The notes below the pieces were generated by a model. That model ran no database searches and was not told the origin of the DNA. It saw only the letters and a list, made by a program, of their open reading frames with translations. Positions 45,781-54,122 of a stretch of DNA of 64,000 nucleotides are shown here, one piece after another. Numbering within the stretch: the first letter of the stretch is position 1; the number at the start of each line of letters is the position of its first letter. The DNA is from Kosakonia sp. H02 (GTDB lineage: Bacteria; Pseudomonadota; Gammaproteobacteria; Enterobacterales; Enterobacteriaceae): the NCBI GenBank assembly GCA_030704225.1, contig CP131915.1, positions 2,108,001-2,172,000 of the forward strand, in the 5' to 3' direction. The position numbers were made by a program, and so were the translations under genes.

Positions 45781-48345
45781 ATGCGGGCGCAAACCGGAAT
45801 GTCCCTGACCCTTTCACCGCAGTTGTTCTTCCCCCGGTGGCTTGGGCTGTCGATGCTCACCGTGTTCATGCCAGCGTCGAGCGAGGCTGAACACTATTTC
45901 AATCCGGCCTTTTTATCCGCCGACACCACCGGCGTGGCGGATTTATCGCGCTTTGAAAAAGGCCAACAGTCGCCCGGCGTTTATCGCGTGGATATCTGGC
46001 GTAATAATGAATTTATTGACACCCATGATCTGCGCTTTGATGTTGCCCACAGCCCAGCGGCGCAGGGCGCGGCTGGCGGATTAATGCCCTGTTTAAGCCT
46101 TAGCGAGTTGAAGCGGCTTGGCGTGAATACGCAGGTATTGTCGGCGCGCGATGGCGATTGCATTGATATTCATAAAGCGATACCGGGTGCTGAAACCCGG
46201 TTTTCTTTTTCATCCATGCGCCTGGATATCGACCTGCCACAGGCATCGATGCACAACCGTGCGCGCGGGGATATTCCGCCCGAAGAGTGGGATGACGGGA
46301 TTCCCGCCGGGCTTGTGAATTACACCTTTACCGGCAGTCGCAGTACCGCCAACGACAGTGATTTTTTGAACCTGCAAAGCGGGCTGAATTACGGCCCGTG
46401 GCGGCTACGTAACAACGGGACATGGAATGCGTCCAGCGGGGGCGGTGAAAGCACGCATCGCTGGCAAAACATTGCCACCTGGCTTCAGCGCGCGATTGTG
46501 CCACTGAAAAGCGAGCTGGTCGCGGGCGACAGCAATACCAGCAATGAGCTGTTCGACAGCCTTGGGTTTCGCGGTCTGCGTCTTTTTTCCGCTGACACCA
46601 TGTACCCCGATAGTCTGCAAGGTTACGCCCCGACCGTGCGGGGGATCGCCCGCACGCCCGCCCAACTCACGATCCGCCAGAACGGTTTTGTCATTTACCA
46701 AAGCTATGTGTCCGCCGGGCCGTTTGCCATAACCGACCTGACCCCGAGCGCCTCCAGCGGCGATCTCGATGTGACTGTGGAGGAGAAGGACGGGAGCCAG
46801 CAAGAGTACACGGTGCCGTATGCCACGGTGCCGCTTTTGCAACGCGAGGGACGCATGAAATATGACCTGGTCGTAGGGGATTATCGCAGCGGTGACGATC
46901 AGCAAGCCTCTCCCTTTTTCGTCCAGGGAACGCTTATTAGCGGCCTGCCACACGGCTACACCGTGTTCGGCGGGACGCAACTTGCCGGACGTTATAACGC
47001 GTTTGCCACCGGGCTTGGGAAAAACCTCGGTGATTGGGGTGCCTGGTCATTTGATGTTACCCACGCCCGCAGCCAACTGGCGGATGGCAGTTCGCACCAG
47101 GGGGAATCGCTGCGTTTGATGTATGCCAAATCGCTCAATCAGTACGGCACGCACATCCAGGTACTCGCCTGGCGTTACCTCTCGCGGGAGTTTTACACCC
47201 TGGATGATGTCGCCTGGCGCAGCATGGAAGGGTATGAATACGACGAGAACAGCGAGGGGGACCGGGTGATCCGCGACTATCACAATCTCAGCAATAACAA
47301 AAAAAGGCGCTTTCAGGTCAATATCACGCATAACTTCGCCGACTTCGGCTCACTGTATCTCTCCGGTAGTGAGCAAACTTACTGGGATAACAACAGCACC
47401 AATCGCTGGTTTCAACTGGGCTACGCCGACGGCTGGCGCGGGATTAACTACTCACTTTCATGGGCATGGAGCCAGTCGCCGGGTATCAGCGGTGCAGAGC
47501 GGATCGCCGCGCTGAATTTGTCGGTGCCATTGAGCGTGTTGAGCCGGGGGCACAACAACGTTTATGCCCGTTTCAATGCCAATCGCAACAGTAACGGACG
47601 AACCAGTTGGCAGAGCGGCATTGGCGGTACGCTGCTTGAAGGGCGCAATTTAAGTTACAACGTCAACCAGGGTCACAGCAGCACCAACGGCTACAGCGGC
47701 AGCGCCAATACCCACTGGCAGGCGGCCTGGGGCGCGCTGAGCATGGGGTACAACTACGACAAAACCCAGCGCGAGTATAACTGGCAACTCGGCGGCGGCG
47801 TGGTGGCACATGCCGATGGCGTCACGTTCAGCCAGCCGCTTGGCGACACCAATGTGTTGATCAAAGCGCCGGGCGCGCAGGGTGTGCGGGTCGAGAATCA
47901 GACCGGGATAGAAACAGACTGGCGAGGCTATGCCGTGATGCCTTACGCCACCGTGTATCGTTACAACCGCGTTGCGCTCGATAAGAACACCATGAATCAC
48001 CACACTGATGTGGAAAACAGCGTCAGCAGCGTAGTGCCAACACAGGGCGCGCTGGTGCGGGCCAGTTTTGACACCCGAATTGGCGTACGGGCGCTGCTCA
48101 CGGTGATGCGCGGCGAGCGCCCGGTGCCCTTTGGCTCAATGGTGCGCGAAATCGGCAGCGGTGTGACCAGTATGGTGGGCGAAGAGGGGCAAATCTATTT
48201 AAGCGGCTTGCCACTGCGGGGGAAATTATTGGTGCAATGGGGGGAAACAGAGCCCTCGCGCTGCGTTGCTCCGTATTCGTTGCCTGAATCGAGCCTGCGC
48301 CAGGCGGTGACCATGGCGAGCGCGCACTGCGAGCGTAAGGGATAA
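45781..48345 (+). CDS. sfmD: Outer-membrane fimbrial usher SfmD
   Basis: An 854-aa FimD/PapC-type usher that forms the pore for subunit export. N-terminal domain (HYFNPAFLSADTTGVADLSRF), a 24-strand barrel with plug (VRGIARTPAQLTIRQNGFVIYQ), and C-terminal domains ending with two Cys. Length is normal, so it should be functional. No strong ribosome site precedes the ATG, consistent with coupling to sfmC; a second ATG at 45799 is an alternative start. Confidence 0.94.
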   Translation: MRAQTGMSLTLSPQLFFPRWLGLSMLTVFMPASSEAEHYFNPAFLSADTTGVADLSRFEKGQQSPGVYRVDIWRNNEFIDTHDLRFDVAHSPAAQGAAGGLMPCLSLSELKRLGVNTQVLSARDGDCIDIHKAIPGAETRFSFSSMRLDIDLPQASMHNRARGDIPPEEWDDGIPAGLVNYTFTGSRSTANDSDFLNLQSGLNYGPWRLRNNGTWNASSGGGESTHRWQNIATWLQRAIVPLKSELVAGDSNTSNELFDSLGFRGLRLFSADTMYPDSLQGYAPTVRGIARTPAQLTIRQNGFVIYQSYVSAGPFAITDLTPSASSGDLDVTVEEKDGSQQEYTVPYATVPLLQREGRMKYDLVVGDYRSGDDQQASPFFVQGTLISGLPHGYTVFGGTQLAGRYNAFATGLGKNLGDWGAWSFDVTHARSQLADGSSHQGESLRLMYAKSLNQYGTHIQVLAWRYLSREFYTLDDVAWRSMEGYEYDENSEGDRVIRDYHNLSNNKKRRFQVNITHNFADFGSLYLSGSEQTYWDNNSTNRWFQLGYADGWRGINYSLSWAWSQSPGISGAERIAALNLSVPLSVLSRGHNNVYARFNANRNSNGRTSWQSGIGGTLLEGRNLSYNVNQGHSSTNGYSGSANTHWQAAWGALSMGYNYDKTQREYNWQLGGGVVAHADGVTFSQPLGDTNVLIKAPGAQGVRVENQTGIETDWRGYAVMPYATVYRYNRVALDKNTMNHHTDVENSVSSVVPTQGALVRASFDTRIGVRALLTVMRGERPVPFGSMVREIGSGVTSMVGEEGQIYLSGLPLRGKLLVQWGETEPSRCVAPYSLPESSLRQAVTMASAHCERKG

Positions 48346-48349
48346 GCGT

Positions 48350-49357
48350 ATGGGGCGATACTTTGCATGGTTTTGCAGCGCGGTACTGACGGGTGTGACA
48401 CTGCCAGTGCAGGCGGTGGTTTGTGCTAACGCTACCGGTTCCGTGACGGATATCAACTACGATCTGTCTGGAACATTTAACAGTACTAACAATAAATTAG
48501 ACAAGATTATCGTCCGTTCGGAGCACGCAGGCTGGGTAGGCGTGCGGGCGATTTGCCCGGCAGGGCCGAAGGCGAACTATACCTATCGCAGCTATGTCAG
48601 CCAGTTTCCCGTGGACTTTATTGCCTATGGCTACAAATTTTTGCAGATCAATGAGCATCTGCAAGTCGCGCTGAGCGTCTCCGACAGCTATGCCGGGGAG
48701 GTGCATCCGCCGGTTCACTATGTTCGCATGGGGGAACACCCGAATGTGTCCAGGCAGCAGCCGTTTGAGCTAATGGATTCGCAGCTTATCTTACGGCTGA
48801 GAGTGACAAAGCGTTTTATGAACCGGGTTATTTTTCCGCGCAAGACTTTGTTTACGGTCTACGTGACGACCAGCCTGACGGATCCGTTGACGACGCCGGT
48901 TTACACCATCAGCTACAGCGGCGTGATAGACGTACCGCAACGTTGTGAAATTAATGCGGGCCAGATTGTGGAATTCAATTTCGGCGAGATTGGGGCTGCA
49001 TTATTTAGCCAGGCTGGCGCAGGAAATCGCCCACAGAGCGTCACGCCGCAAAGTAAAACATTGACGATTCAATGCTCTAACGTTGCCGTACAAGCGGCGC
49101 TTACGATACGGCTTGAAGCGGAGAATGTCTCCGGGCAAACCATGGTGTCAAATAACCCTGATCTGGGTTTTGTTGTTGCCAACGGTCAGGGGCAGCCCAT
49201 TATTCCCAATAATCTCCACAGCACCCTTCCGTTCCAGCTCGACAGCAATGCTGGAGCAAAGGTCGGGATCCGCGCCTGGCCTGTCAGCGTCACCGGCAAT
49301 AAACCGGTGGCAGGCCCGTTCAGTGCGCGGGGTTATTTGCGCGTGGAATATGACTGA
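48350..49357 (+). CDS. sfmH: SfmH-like fimbrial tip adhesin
   Basis: A 335-aa two-domain adhesin: signal peptide ending VQA, an N-terminal lectin-like domain (to about residue 190), and a C-terminal pilin domain with Cys pair (QRCEINAGQ and IQCSNVA) ending in VEYD. Its position after the usher is that of FimH/SfmH. The lectin domain is divergent, so the bound sugar or surface cannot be predicted. Confidence 0.83.
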   Translation: MGRYFAWFCSAVLTGVTLPVQAVVCANATGSVTDINYDLSGTFNSTNNKLDKIIVRSEHAGWVGVRAICPAGPKANYTYRSYVSQFPVDFIAYGYKFLQINEHLQVALSVSDSYAGEVHPPVHYVRMGEHPNVSRQQPFELMDSQLILRLRVTKRFMNRVIFPRKTLFTVYVTTSLTDPLTTPVYTISYSGVIDVPQRCEINAGQIVEFNFGEIGAALFSQAGAGNRPQSVTPQSKTLTIQCSNVAVQAALTIRLEAENVSGQTMVSNNPDLGFVVANGQGQPIIPNNLHSTLPFQLDSNAGAKVGIRAWPVSVTGNKPVAGPFSARGYLRVEYD

Positions 49358-49366
49358 GGAGTCGCG

Positions 49367-49867
49367 ATGTTTAACCCATTTCGTCATCTGATGTTGCTTG
49401 CGGGCTGGTTCAGCCCGGTGTTTGCGGAAATAAACATTGAATTGCGCGCCACGGTGGTGAATGTCGGGTGTACGCTGCTGAGCGACGACAGTAATAAGAC
49501 GGTTGATTTGGGCCGCTGGCCAGCAAGCCAACTGCGCATGGCGGGGAGCACGACGCCAGCGGTGCCGTTTTCCCTGCGCCTGAAAGGATGCCCGCCGGGC
49601 AGTGTCTCGGTCACCTTTTCGGGTAAATCCGCAGGCGGTACGACATACCTGGCGCTCAGCGATAGCGCAATGGCGCAGGACGTCGCTATTCAGTTGCGCC
49701 AGGGCGATCGCTCGCCTTTAGCCCTTGAAACCGCCAGCAAGGCAATTACGGTGGACGGTAGCGGTAATACGTTATTACAATTTTATGCCAACTTCATTGC
49801 ACTGGCCGATAACCCTTCGCCAGGTATTGCTAAATCTGATGCGACATTTACGATTAATTATTATTAG
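49367..49867 (+). CDS. sfmF: SfmF-like minor fimbrial subunit
   Basis: A 166-aa pilin: signal peptide ending VFA-EIN, Cys pair (VGCTLL and KGCPPG) and the family C-terminus (SDATFTINYY). It probably joins the tip adhesin to the rod. Last gene of the sfm operon; a bidirectional terminator separates it from fimZ. Confidence 0.87.
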   Translation: MFNPFRHLMLLAGWFSPVFAEINIELRATVVNVGCTLLSDDSNKTVDLGRWPASQLRMAGSTTPAVPFSLRLKGCPPGSVSVTFSGKSAGGTTYLALSDSAMAQDVAIQLRQGDRSPLALETASKAITVDGSGNTLLQFYANFIALADNPSPGIAKSDATFTINYY

Positions 49868-49890
49868 CCATTTAAGTAATTACTCAGCCA

Positions 49891-49930
49891 TAAAAAATAT
49901 CCAGTAGGTGCTATCTATGGCTATTTTTTA
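49891..49930. terminator. Bidirectional terminator between sfmF and fimZ
   Basis: TAAAAAATA and TATTTTTTA arms with CC/GG inside, between convergent genes. The right arm includes the fimZ stop codon. Confidence 0.65.
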
Positions 49931-50560
49931 TAGCAGTTCGTGTGCTTTCGCATAATCAATCAGTTCAACAATGGTATGCACGCCTAATTTTGAAAATATA
50001 TTCGACTTATGTGCGCTTATCGTTTTGTTGCTGAGGATCAGTTGCTCCGCAATTTCTTTGTTAGAAAAACCATTAGCCAGATAACGTAATACCGTCACTT
50101 CGCGGTTTGATAACGGCATATCGCGCGGTTCGCCTTTTCGCTTACCGGGATGATTTATGTAATTCAAGGTTTCTGAGGGAAAGAAAGAGTATCCGGCAAG
50201 GATCATTTTTACTGCGTTATAAATATCGTTGAGATCTTTTCGTTTGCTGACAAAACCGTTTGCACCGGCGCGGATAGCTCTTGCTGCATAAAAGGATTCC
50301 GATTTCGAAGATAAGAAAAGAACATTAACTTCTTCGCGTATTGCTTTGATTTTCCTTAGTAATGTAAAACCATCTGTTTTGGGTAATTCGATATCAAGAA
50401 TAACCAGTTCAACCGCCTGCGCACGGATCAAATCCAGCGCGCAACGGCTGTCATCGGTTTTTAGCACTACATTTACATTCTGGTTTTTTTCAAGCAGAAC
50501 TTCTATCGACATTCTGACGATAGGGTGTTCGTCCATAATAATAACGGAAGCCGGTTTCAT
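49928..50560 (-). CDS. fimZ: FimZ response regulator
   Basis: A 210-aa NarL/LuxR-type regulator, activator of fimbrial genes in Salmonella. Receiver domain: IIMDEHPIVRMS, phosphorylated Asp in VILDIELPKTDG (near residue 56), Lys in VSKRKD. C-terminal HTH: LSNREVTVLRYLANGFSNKEIAEQLILS. It matches E. coli FimZ along its length, convergent with sfm as in E. coli. No sensor kinase is adjacent. Confidence 0.94.
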   Translation of the reverse strand: MKPASVIIMDEHPIVRMSIEVLLEKNQNVNVVLKTDDSRCALDLIRAQAVELVILDIELPKTDGFTLLRKIKAIREEVNVLFLSSKSESFYAARAIRAGANGFVSKRKDLNDIYNAVKMILAGYSFFPSETLNYINHPGKRKGEPRDMPLSNREVTVLRYLANGFSNKEIAEQLILSNKTISAHKSNIFSKLGVHTIVELIDYAKAHELL

Positions 50561-51171
50561 TTTTTTACGCCTCTGGTTGTTTTTTTTATGCCTCGTCTAC
50601 GCAGGTGTGCCACAGACGTTGAGAAGATTAAATTAAATTCACGTTTTCTGTGACGAAGAATAGTTCCATAGGAAAACCGGTAGCATCCTTGTTTGCTAAG
50701 TTATTTCCACTCGCAGACTGCGAATGTGGGGGATATCAGTTCCGTATTAAAGCAAAAGAAAGAGTGTATGGGTTAATGCGCTAGATCAATTATACCTGGG
50801 AAGCATCTATGGAGAGGTCTTATGAGTTAGGACAATCTGTTTCTCGACAGGAAATTCTGAGAGAAAAAACCAGGTCAGTGGGTTTTGAATCTATCTGTTA
50901 TTAATTTTTAGCGTTTTGGTTGGATATTTTTTTTCCGGCGGGTAAAACAAAAGAACAGGCTAATTGTTTTCACTCTGTTAAAGATTCGCGACGTCAGCTG
51001 TGCAACGGCATTATGGCAAAAAGAGTTATCTGGCCGCGATCGCCGGGGAAAGTAGACCTTCCCACCGGCGTCCAGGATTAGTTGTAAATGTTACTTTTAT
51101 GTGAAAAATAATCTGGGTTAGCCCGTCTCCTGTACCGTTCCGGCAGCACAAAAGGTGAAGCGTCATGTAAT
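50561..51171. other. 610-bp region between fimZ and the next regulator
   Basis: AT-rich upstream region of fimZ and downstream of the second regulator. No open frame with a ribosome site and family resemblance was found on either strand. Probably regulatory; in Salmonella the regulator genes here also have long leaders. Confidence 0.45.
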
Positions 51172-51897
51172 TTATTGCATTGAGTGATGCCTGTTCAGGG
51201 TGAGTCGGTGCAGGAGATGAATAAGACTTTGGCGATCGGGCAGACCAAGTATTTTTAACTGCGTATTCAGTCGGTAAACAACCCGGTGATAGGGCAGGTT
51301 GAGCTGGCGGGCAATGCGTTTCATCGTCAACCCGCGCGCCAGCGAAGAGAGGATCTTCCACTCCGTTGCCGGAAATAAAGGTGCATGAATGCTCCGCTCA
51401 GGGGGGATCAACAATGCCTGGCGAAAGGGAATAACGGAAAGATCGCGCGCGATAACATGAAACGGCCCTGCGGCTTGCAAAAAACTAATTTGTTCCGGGT
51501 CGCTTTTGGCGGCTAATAAATAGATATGTAGCCCCCGGTTGCACAGGTACGGCTGGCGTAAGGTTTCAAGCGCTTCCAGACGCGACGTCGTCAGTGTTTC
51601 CATATCCACAATCAAATGGGATAAATGCGGTTCGCCAAGCTGCTGTTGTGCCAATTCCAGCGACGGGAAAACCGCATTGCGCTTGCCGGAGAACAGGCAA
51701 CAGCTCCAGGCGTAACTGAGAAAGTGATCGGTGGAGATCAACGTCTGGCTGATCATATATTCCGGCAGTGCAAAGCTCAGCTGCTGCACAAGCTGTTCCA
51801 GCGTGTCAAAGAGTGGAGGCGTTGTGCCCCGATAAGGTAAAACTCGATGTGTGGGTTTATCGCAGCGATATTTTTCTCTACGGATACGTTTTCGCAT
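51172..51897 (-). CDS. LuxR-type HTH fimbrial regulator (FimY-like)
   Basis: A roughly 241-aa protein with a basic N-terminus (MRKRIRREKYRC), a central region without recognisable receiver-domain Asp pocket, and a C-terminal LuxR/GerE-type HTH (TEWKILSSLARGLTMKRIARQLNLPYHRVVYRLNTQLKILG). Size and position, between fimZ and argU/fimU, suggest the Salmonella FimY/FimW group, and the length is that of FimY. I chose the Met at 51895-51897; an earlier Met adds eight residues. Identity to FimY is inference. Confidence 0.65.
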   Translation of the reverse strand: MRKRIRREKYRCDKPTHRVLPYRGTTPPLFDTLEQLVQQLSFALPEYMISQTLISTDHFLSYAWSCCLFSGKRNAVFPSLELAQQQLGEPHLSHLIVDMETLTTSRLEALETLRQPYLCNRGLHIYLLAAKSDPEQISFLQAAGPFHVIARDLSVIPFRQALLIPPERSIHAPLFPATEWKILSSLARGLTMKRIARQLNLPYHRVVYRLNTQLKILGLPDRQSLIHLLHRLTLNRHHSMQ

Positions 51898-52256
51898 TTG
51901 TCCCTCGCCAACGTATTGCATTTCTTCCGGCTAAAACGCCCTGTCCATTCAGGCTTTTTCCGACAGCGCCATCGCGTTGCCGGATATGTTTTATGCCCCC
52001 GTTAAAGGCGACATTTTTACAACCGGATGCGCGGAGAAATAGGTCCAGATACTTAAAGGGGCATGGGATATTTCCCAAGAAGCAGAGCAGGGATAAGCCG
52101 ATGGCGTAGGCGATACAGCGCGAATACCGGGGGATTGTCGCGAAAACAGGCGCGGTCGTTCACTTAGCAAGCAACCAGCCGAAAATACATTGACTCACCA
52201 GGCACTGACCGTATAATTCCAGGCGTTTCCACCGCAAAGGTGGGCTGCCACGTAAT
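51898..52256. other. Region upstream of argU
   Basis: Holds the promoter of the regulator gene (minus) and, at its right end, the strong argU promoter. No convincing gene on either strand. Confidence 0.5.
52190..52217 (+). promoter_or_regulatory. Sigma-70 promoter of argU
   Basis: TTGACT (52190-52195) and TATAAT (52212-52217) with a 16-bp spacer, followed by a GC-rich discriminator and the tRNA 40 bases later. Confidence 0.85.
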
Positions 52257-52333
52257 GCGCCCTTAGCTCAGCTGGATAGAGCAACGGCCTTCTAAGCCGT
52301 AGGTCACAGGTTCGAACCCTGTAGGGCGTACCA
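52257..52333 (+). tRNA. argU: tRNA-Arg (UCU), argU/fimU
   Basis: A 77-base cloverleaf with encoded CCA. Anticodon TCT (within CTTCTAA) reads the rare Arg codons AGA/AGG. The T arm GGTTCGAACCC is standard. The acceptor's first pair is G1-U72 rather than G-C. In Salmonella this tRNA is fimU and limits translation of FimY. In E. coli it is the attachment site of the DLP12 prophage; no integrase or second att copy is seen here. Confidence 0.93.
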
Positions 52334-52519
52334 TTCTGCATTAGCCAATTACGCACGTTTCATTCCCGGATTTTCCTCGACGTTATCGCCGCCAAAAGGG
52401 CGCAAAAAATTTTTTTATCAGCCCTTGAAAAACCGTTTGCAGGAATTATTTTTAGTAGCGGACAAGCAAAGCTTGCCGGTAACTTGAGCTTTTGAATGGG
52501 TTATTCAGGAGGTTAAATT

Positions 52520-52987
52520 ATGGCACTCAAAACCTTGTCAGCTCTGCCTGGTTTTTCTGATTCCATTTTTGCTGACCGTTTTAATCGCATCGATTCGCTG
52601 TTCAGCCAATTAACGGGTAACGCACCTGTCGCCGCATTACCTGCATACGATCTGAAAAAAGTCGATGCAAATAACTATTTGTTAAATGTCAGCGTACCTG
52701 GATGGAAAGAAGATGAGCTCGAAATAGAGACCGTCGGCGGGAACCTGCATATTTCCGGTAAACGCGATGAAAGCGAGTCGCAGGACGAGCAAGGCTGGAT
52801 CTACAAAGGCATACGTCGTTCGGATTTCCGTCTGAGTTTTTCGCTCCCTGAACATGCCAAAGTCAGCAATGCAAAACTGGAGAGCGGGCTTTTACAGGTC
52901 ACCATTTATCAGGAAATTCCTGAGAGTGAAAAACCGCGCAAAATTGCCATTGAGAATACGCAGAAAGTGATTGAGCATCAGGCTTAA
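52520..52987 (+). CDS. Small heat-shock protein (Hsp20/IbpA family)
   Basis: A 155-aa alpha-crystallin-domain chaperone. The domain spans about residues 45-135 with VSVPGWKEDELEIETVGGNLHISGKR, and the typical LESGLLQVTIYQEIPE close; the C-terminal IxI-like tail is KIAIEN. It is not IbpA or IbpB itself, being more divergent and accessory, located just after argU. Strong CAGGAGG ribosome site. A CTTGAAA-type heat-shock -35 lies about 95 bases upstream without a clear -10. Confidence 0.88.
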   Translation: MALKTLSALPGFSDSIFADRFNRIDSLFSQLTGNAPVAALPAYDLKKVDANNYLLNVSVPGWKEDELEIETVGGNLHISGKRDESESQDEQGWIYKGIRRSDFRLSFSLPEHAKVSNAKLESGLLQVTIYQEIPESEKPRKIAIENTQKVIEHQA

Positions 52988-53013
52988 TTGTCGCGCGTAA
53001 GTATGTGAATGCG

Positions 53014-53043
53014 ATAAGGCCCGCCGATGCGGGCCTTATTTTT
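53014..53043 (+). terminator. Intrinsic terminator after the Hsp20 gene
   Basis: ATAAGGCCCGC and GCGGGCCTTAT form an 11-bp perfect stem with a CGAT loop, followed by five T. Confidence 0.85.
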
Positions 53044-53073
53044 ATCATTTTTTATTGATGAAACAGAAAAAAA

Positions 53074-53256
53074 TCAGAGAGTCGGCTGGGCTAAGGCGTT
53101 TTTGTCCTGATGGAAAATTTTGCTGCAATGCGGACACATTAACATTGCGCCTTTCTGGACGCGGGAAAAACTGTGTTCTGAATGTTGGGAGCAGTGGGGG
53201 CAGGAACATTTAACAAGGTAATTACGGCGGTTTTTGGCATCTTTGCGTTGTGACAT
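53074..53256 (-). CDS. YnfU-like zinc-ribbon small protein
   Basis: A 60-aa basic protein starting MSQRKDAKNRRNYLVKCSCP with two CxxC pairs (CSCPHC, CPHC) that should bind zinc. It strongly resembles E. coli YnfU (56 aa), a small protein related to the cold-shock protein YmcF family. I chose the ATG at 53254-53256 rather than one 51 bases upstream. Function unknown. Convergent with the Hsp20 gene. Confidence 0.82.
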   Translation of the reverse strand: MSQRKDAKNRRNYLVKCSCPHCSQHSEHSFSRVQKGAMLMCPHCSKIFHQDKNALAQPTL

Positions 53257-53617
53257 AGATTTTTTCCTGATGAATGGCCGGCAACCATACACGATTCTGC
53301 TGCGCATAGCTCGCTATCATTATCGTGGCGGCAGTATTGAATGAAACATATCGAGTAGGATAAATCTCATTTGTGCGCAAAATCCCATTCTAACGCTATG
53401 ATTTAGATAGCTATCATCATTAACCCTATTATCCCTGATGATGTTTTTGTACCGCTCTGCTCGAGCGGTTTTTTTTTATCTTTTGCCAGTCGTTTTCCTG
53501 TCTAATCAATGGCAGATATAACTGTTTCACTAATTCCAAATGCAGTTGTGATTGCATATAGTGCTGCCCGATGTTGTTATACCCGACTGTTGGCGATAAA
53601 ACCCTAAGGAGAAAACG
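53257..53617. other. Region between ynfU-like and 74-aa genes, with possible small RNA
   Basis: Contains a TATGAT -10-like box near 53397, then a weak stem (CATCA...TGATG, about 53414-53441) and a strong terminator (53450-53475). No protein gene precedes the terminator on the plus strand, so it may end a short untranslated RNA. The rest carries the promoter of the next gene. Confidence 0.45.
53450..53475 (+). terminator. Intrinsic terminator without an upstream gene
   Basis: ACCGCT and AGCGGT arms around CTGCTCG with a run of nine T. Nothing codes upstream on this strand for over 400 bases. Confidence 0.75.
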
Positions 53618-53842
53618 ATGTTAGAAGGATATTTTGATCTGGATGGCGCGACGGGAAATGACGCGCTGGAAAACAGAAAACGTTTACTGGCCGTGCAGGC
53701 GGCGCTGGAAATTTCTAAAGCGGCGGTCTCTGCATCAACGGCAAATGCTGGCATTCGTAGCCAGATGGATTTACGTAATGTCGCGCAGGAAGTTGCGACG
53801 CTCGCCGATGCTATTCAGGATGCGCTGGAAGCCGACTTATAA
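53618..53842 (+). CDS. Hypothetical 74-aa acidic protein
   Basis: A small helical, Ala/Leu/Asp-rich protein (MLEGYFDLDGATGNDALENR...) preceded by an AAGGAGAAAACG ribosome site. No membrane segment or motif; pI clearly acidic. I do not recognise the family. It lies between the ynfU-like gene and the beta-glucoside operon. The good ribosome site makes it a likely real gene. Confidence 0.6.
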   Translation: MLEGYFDLDGATGNDALENRKRLLAVQAALEISKAAVSASTANAGIRSQMDLRNVAQEVATLADAIQDALEADL

Positions 53843-53989
53843 ATGTCACCACCTTAATGAGATAAACCTAATAACCGGTTTCTTCGTCAAGGTGGTGCTA
53901 CTTTTAGATGCGCTTCGTCCATGATTATCATCACAGTTCACGTGGTGGGCGCTTGAGCCATTTAATCTGATTCGCTATAAGATTCCCCC

Positions 53990-54067
53990 GGATCGTCATC
54001 GGTCACCCGAGCGAAACCTGATTCCCTTACCGCTAAATAATGCGTTAAGGGAATCAGGTTTTTTTTT
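53990..54067 (+). promoter_or_regulatory. BglG-type RAT antiterminator and overlapping terminator
   Basis: A 29-base ribonucleic antiterminator (RAT) begins GGATCGTCAT at 53990 and ends AGCGAAACC at 54018. Compared with the E. coli bgl RAT it keeps GGAT-GT-A and GC-AAACC, and the inner stem shows compensatory changes (CTG/CAG to TCG/CGA). Its last five bases are also the left arm of a 16-bp perfect terminator stem (54014-54029 with 54046-54061) followed by nine T. This is the mutually exclusive design of BglG/LicT systems. Confidence 0.85.
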
Positions 54068-54122
54068 GCCGTCAGGTAGGCATTTCCTGACGTGCCAGCC
54101 TATTAACAAGGAGAGATTACTG

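Noticed and set aside
52257..54000. Prophage or genomic island integrated at argU
   Set aside because: No integrase gene and no second copy of the tRNA 3' end was seen in the window; the accessory block may still have entered here but it is not demonstrable.
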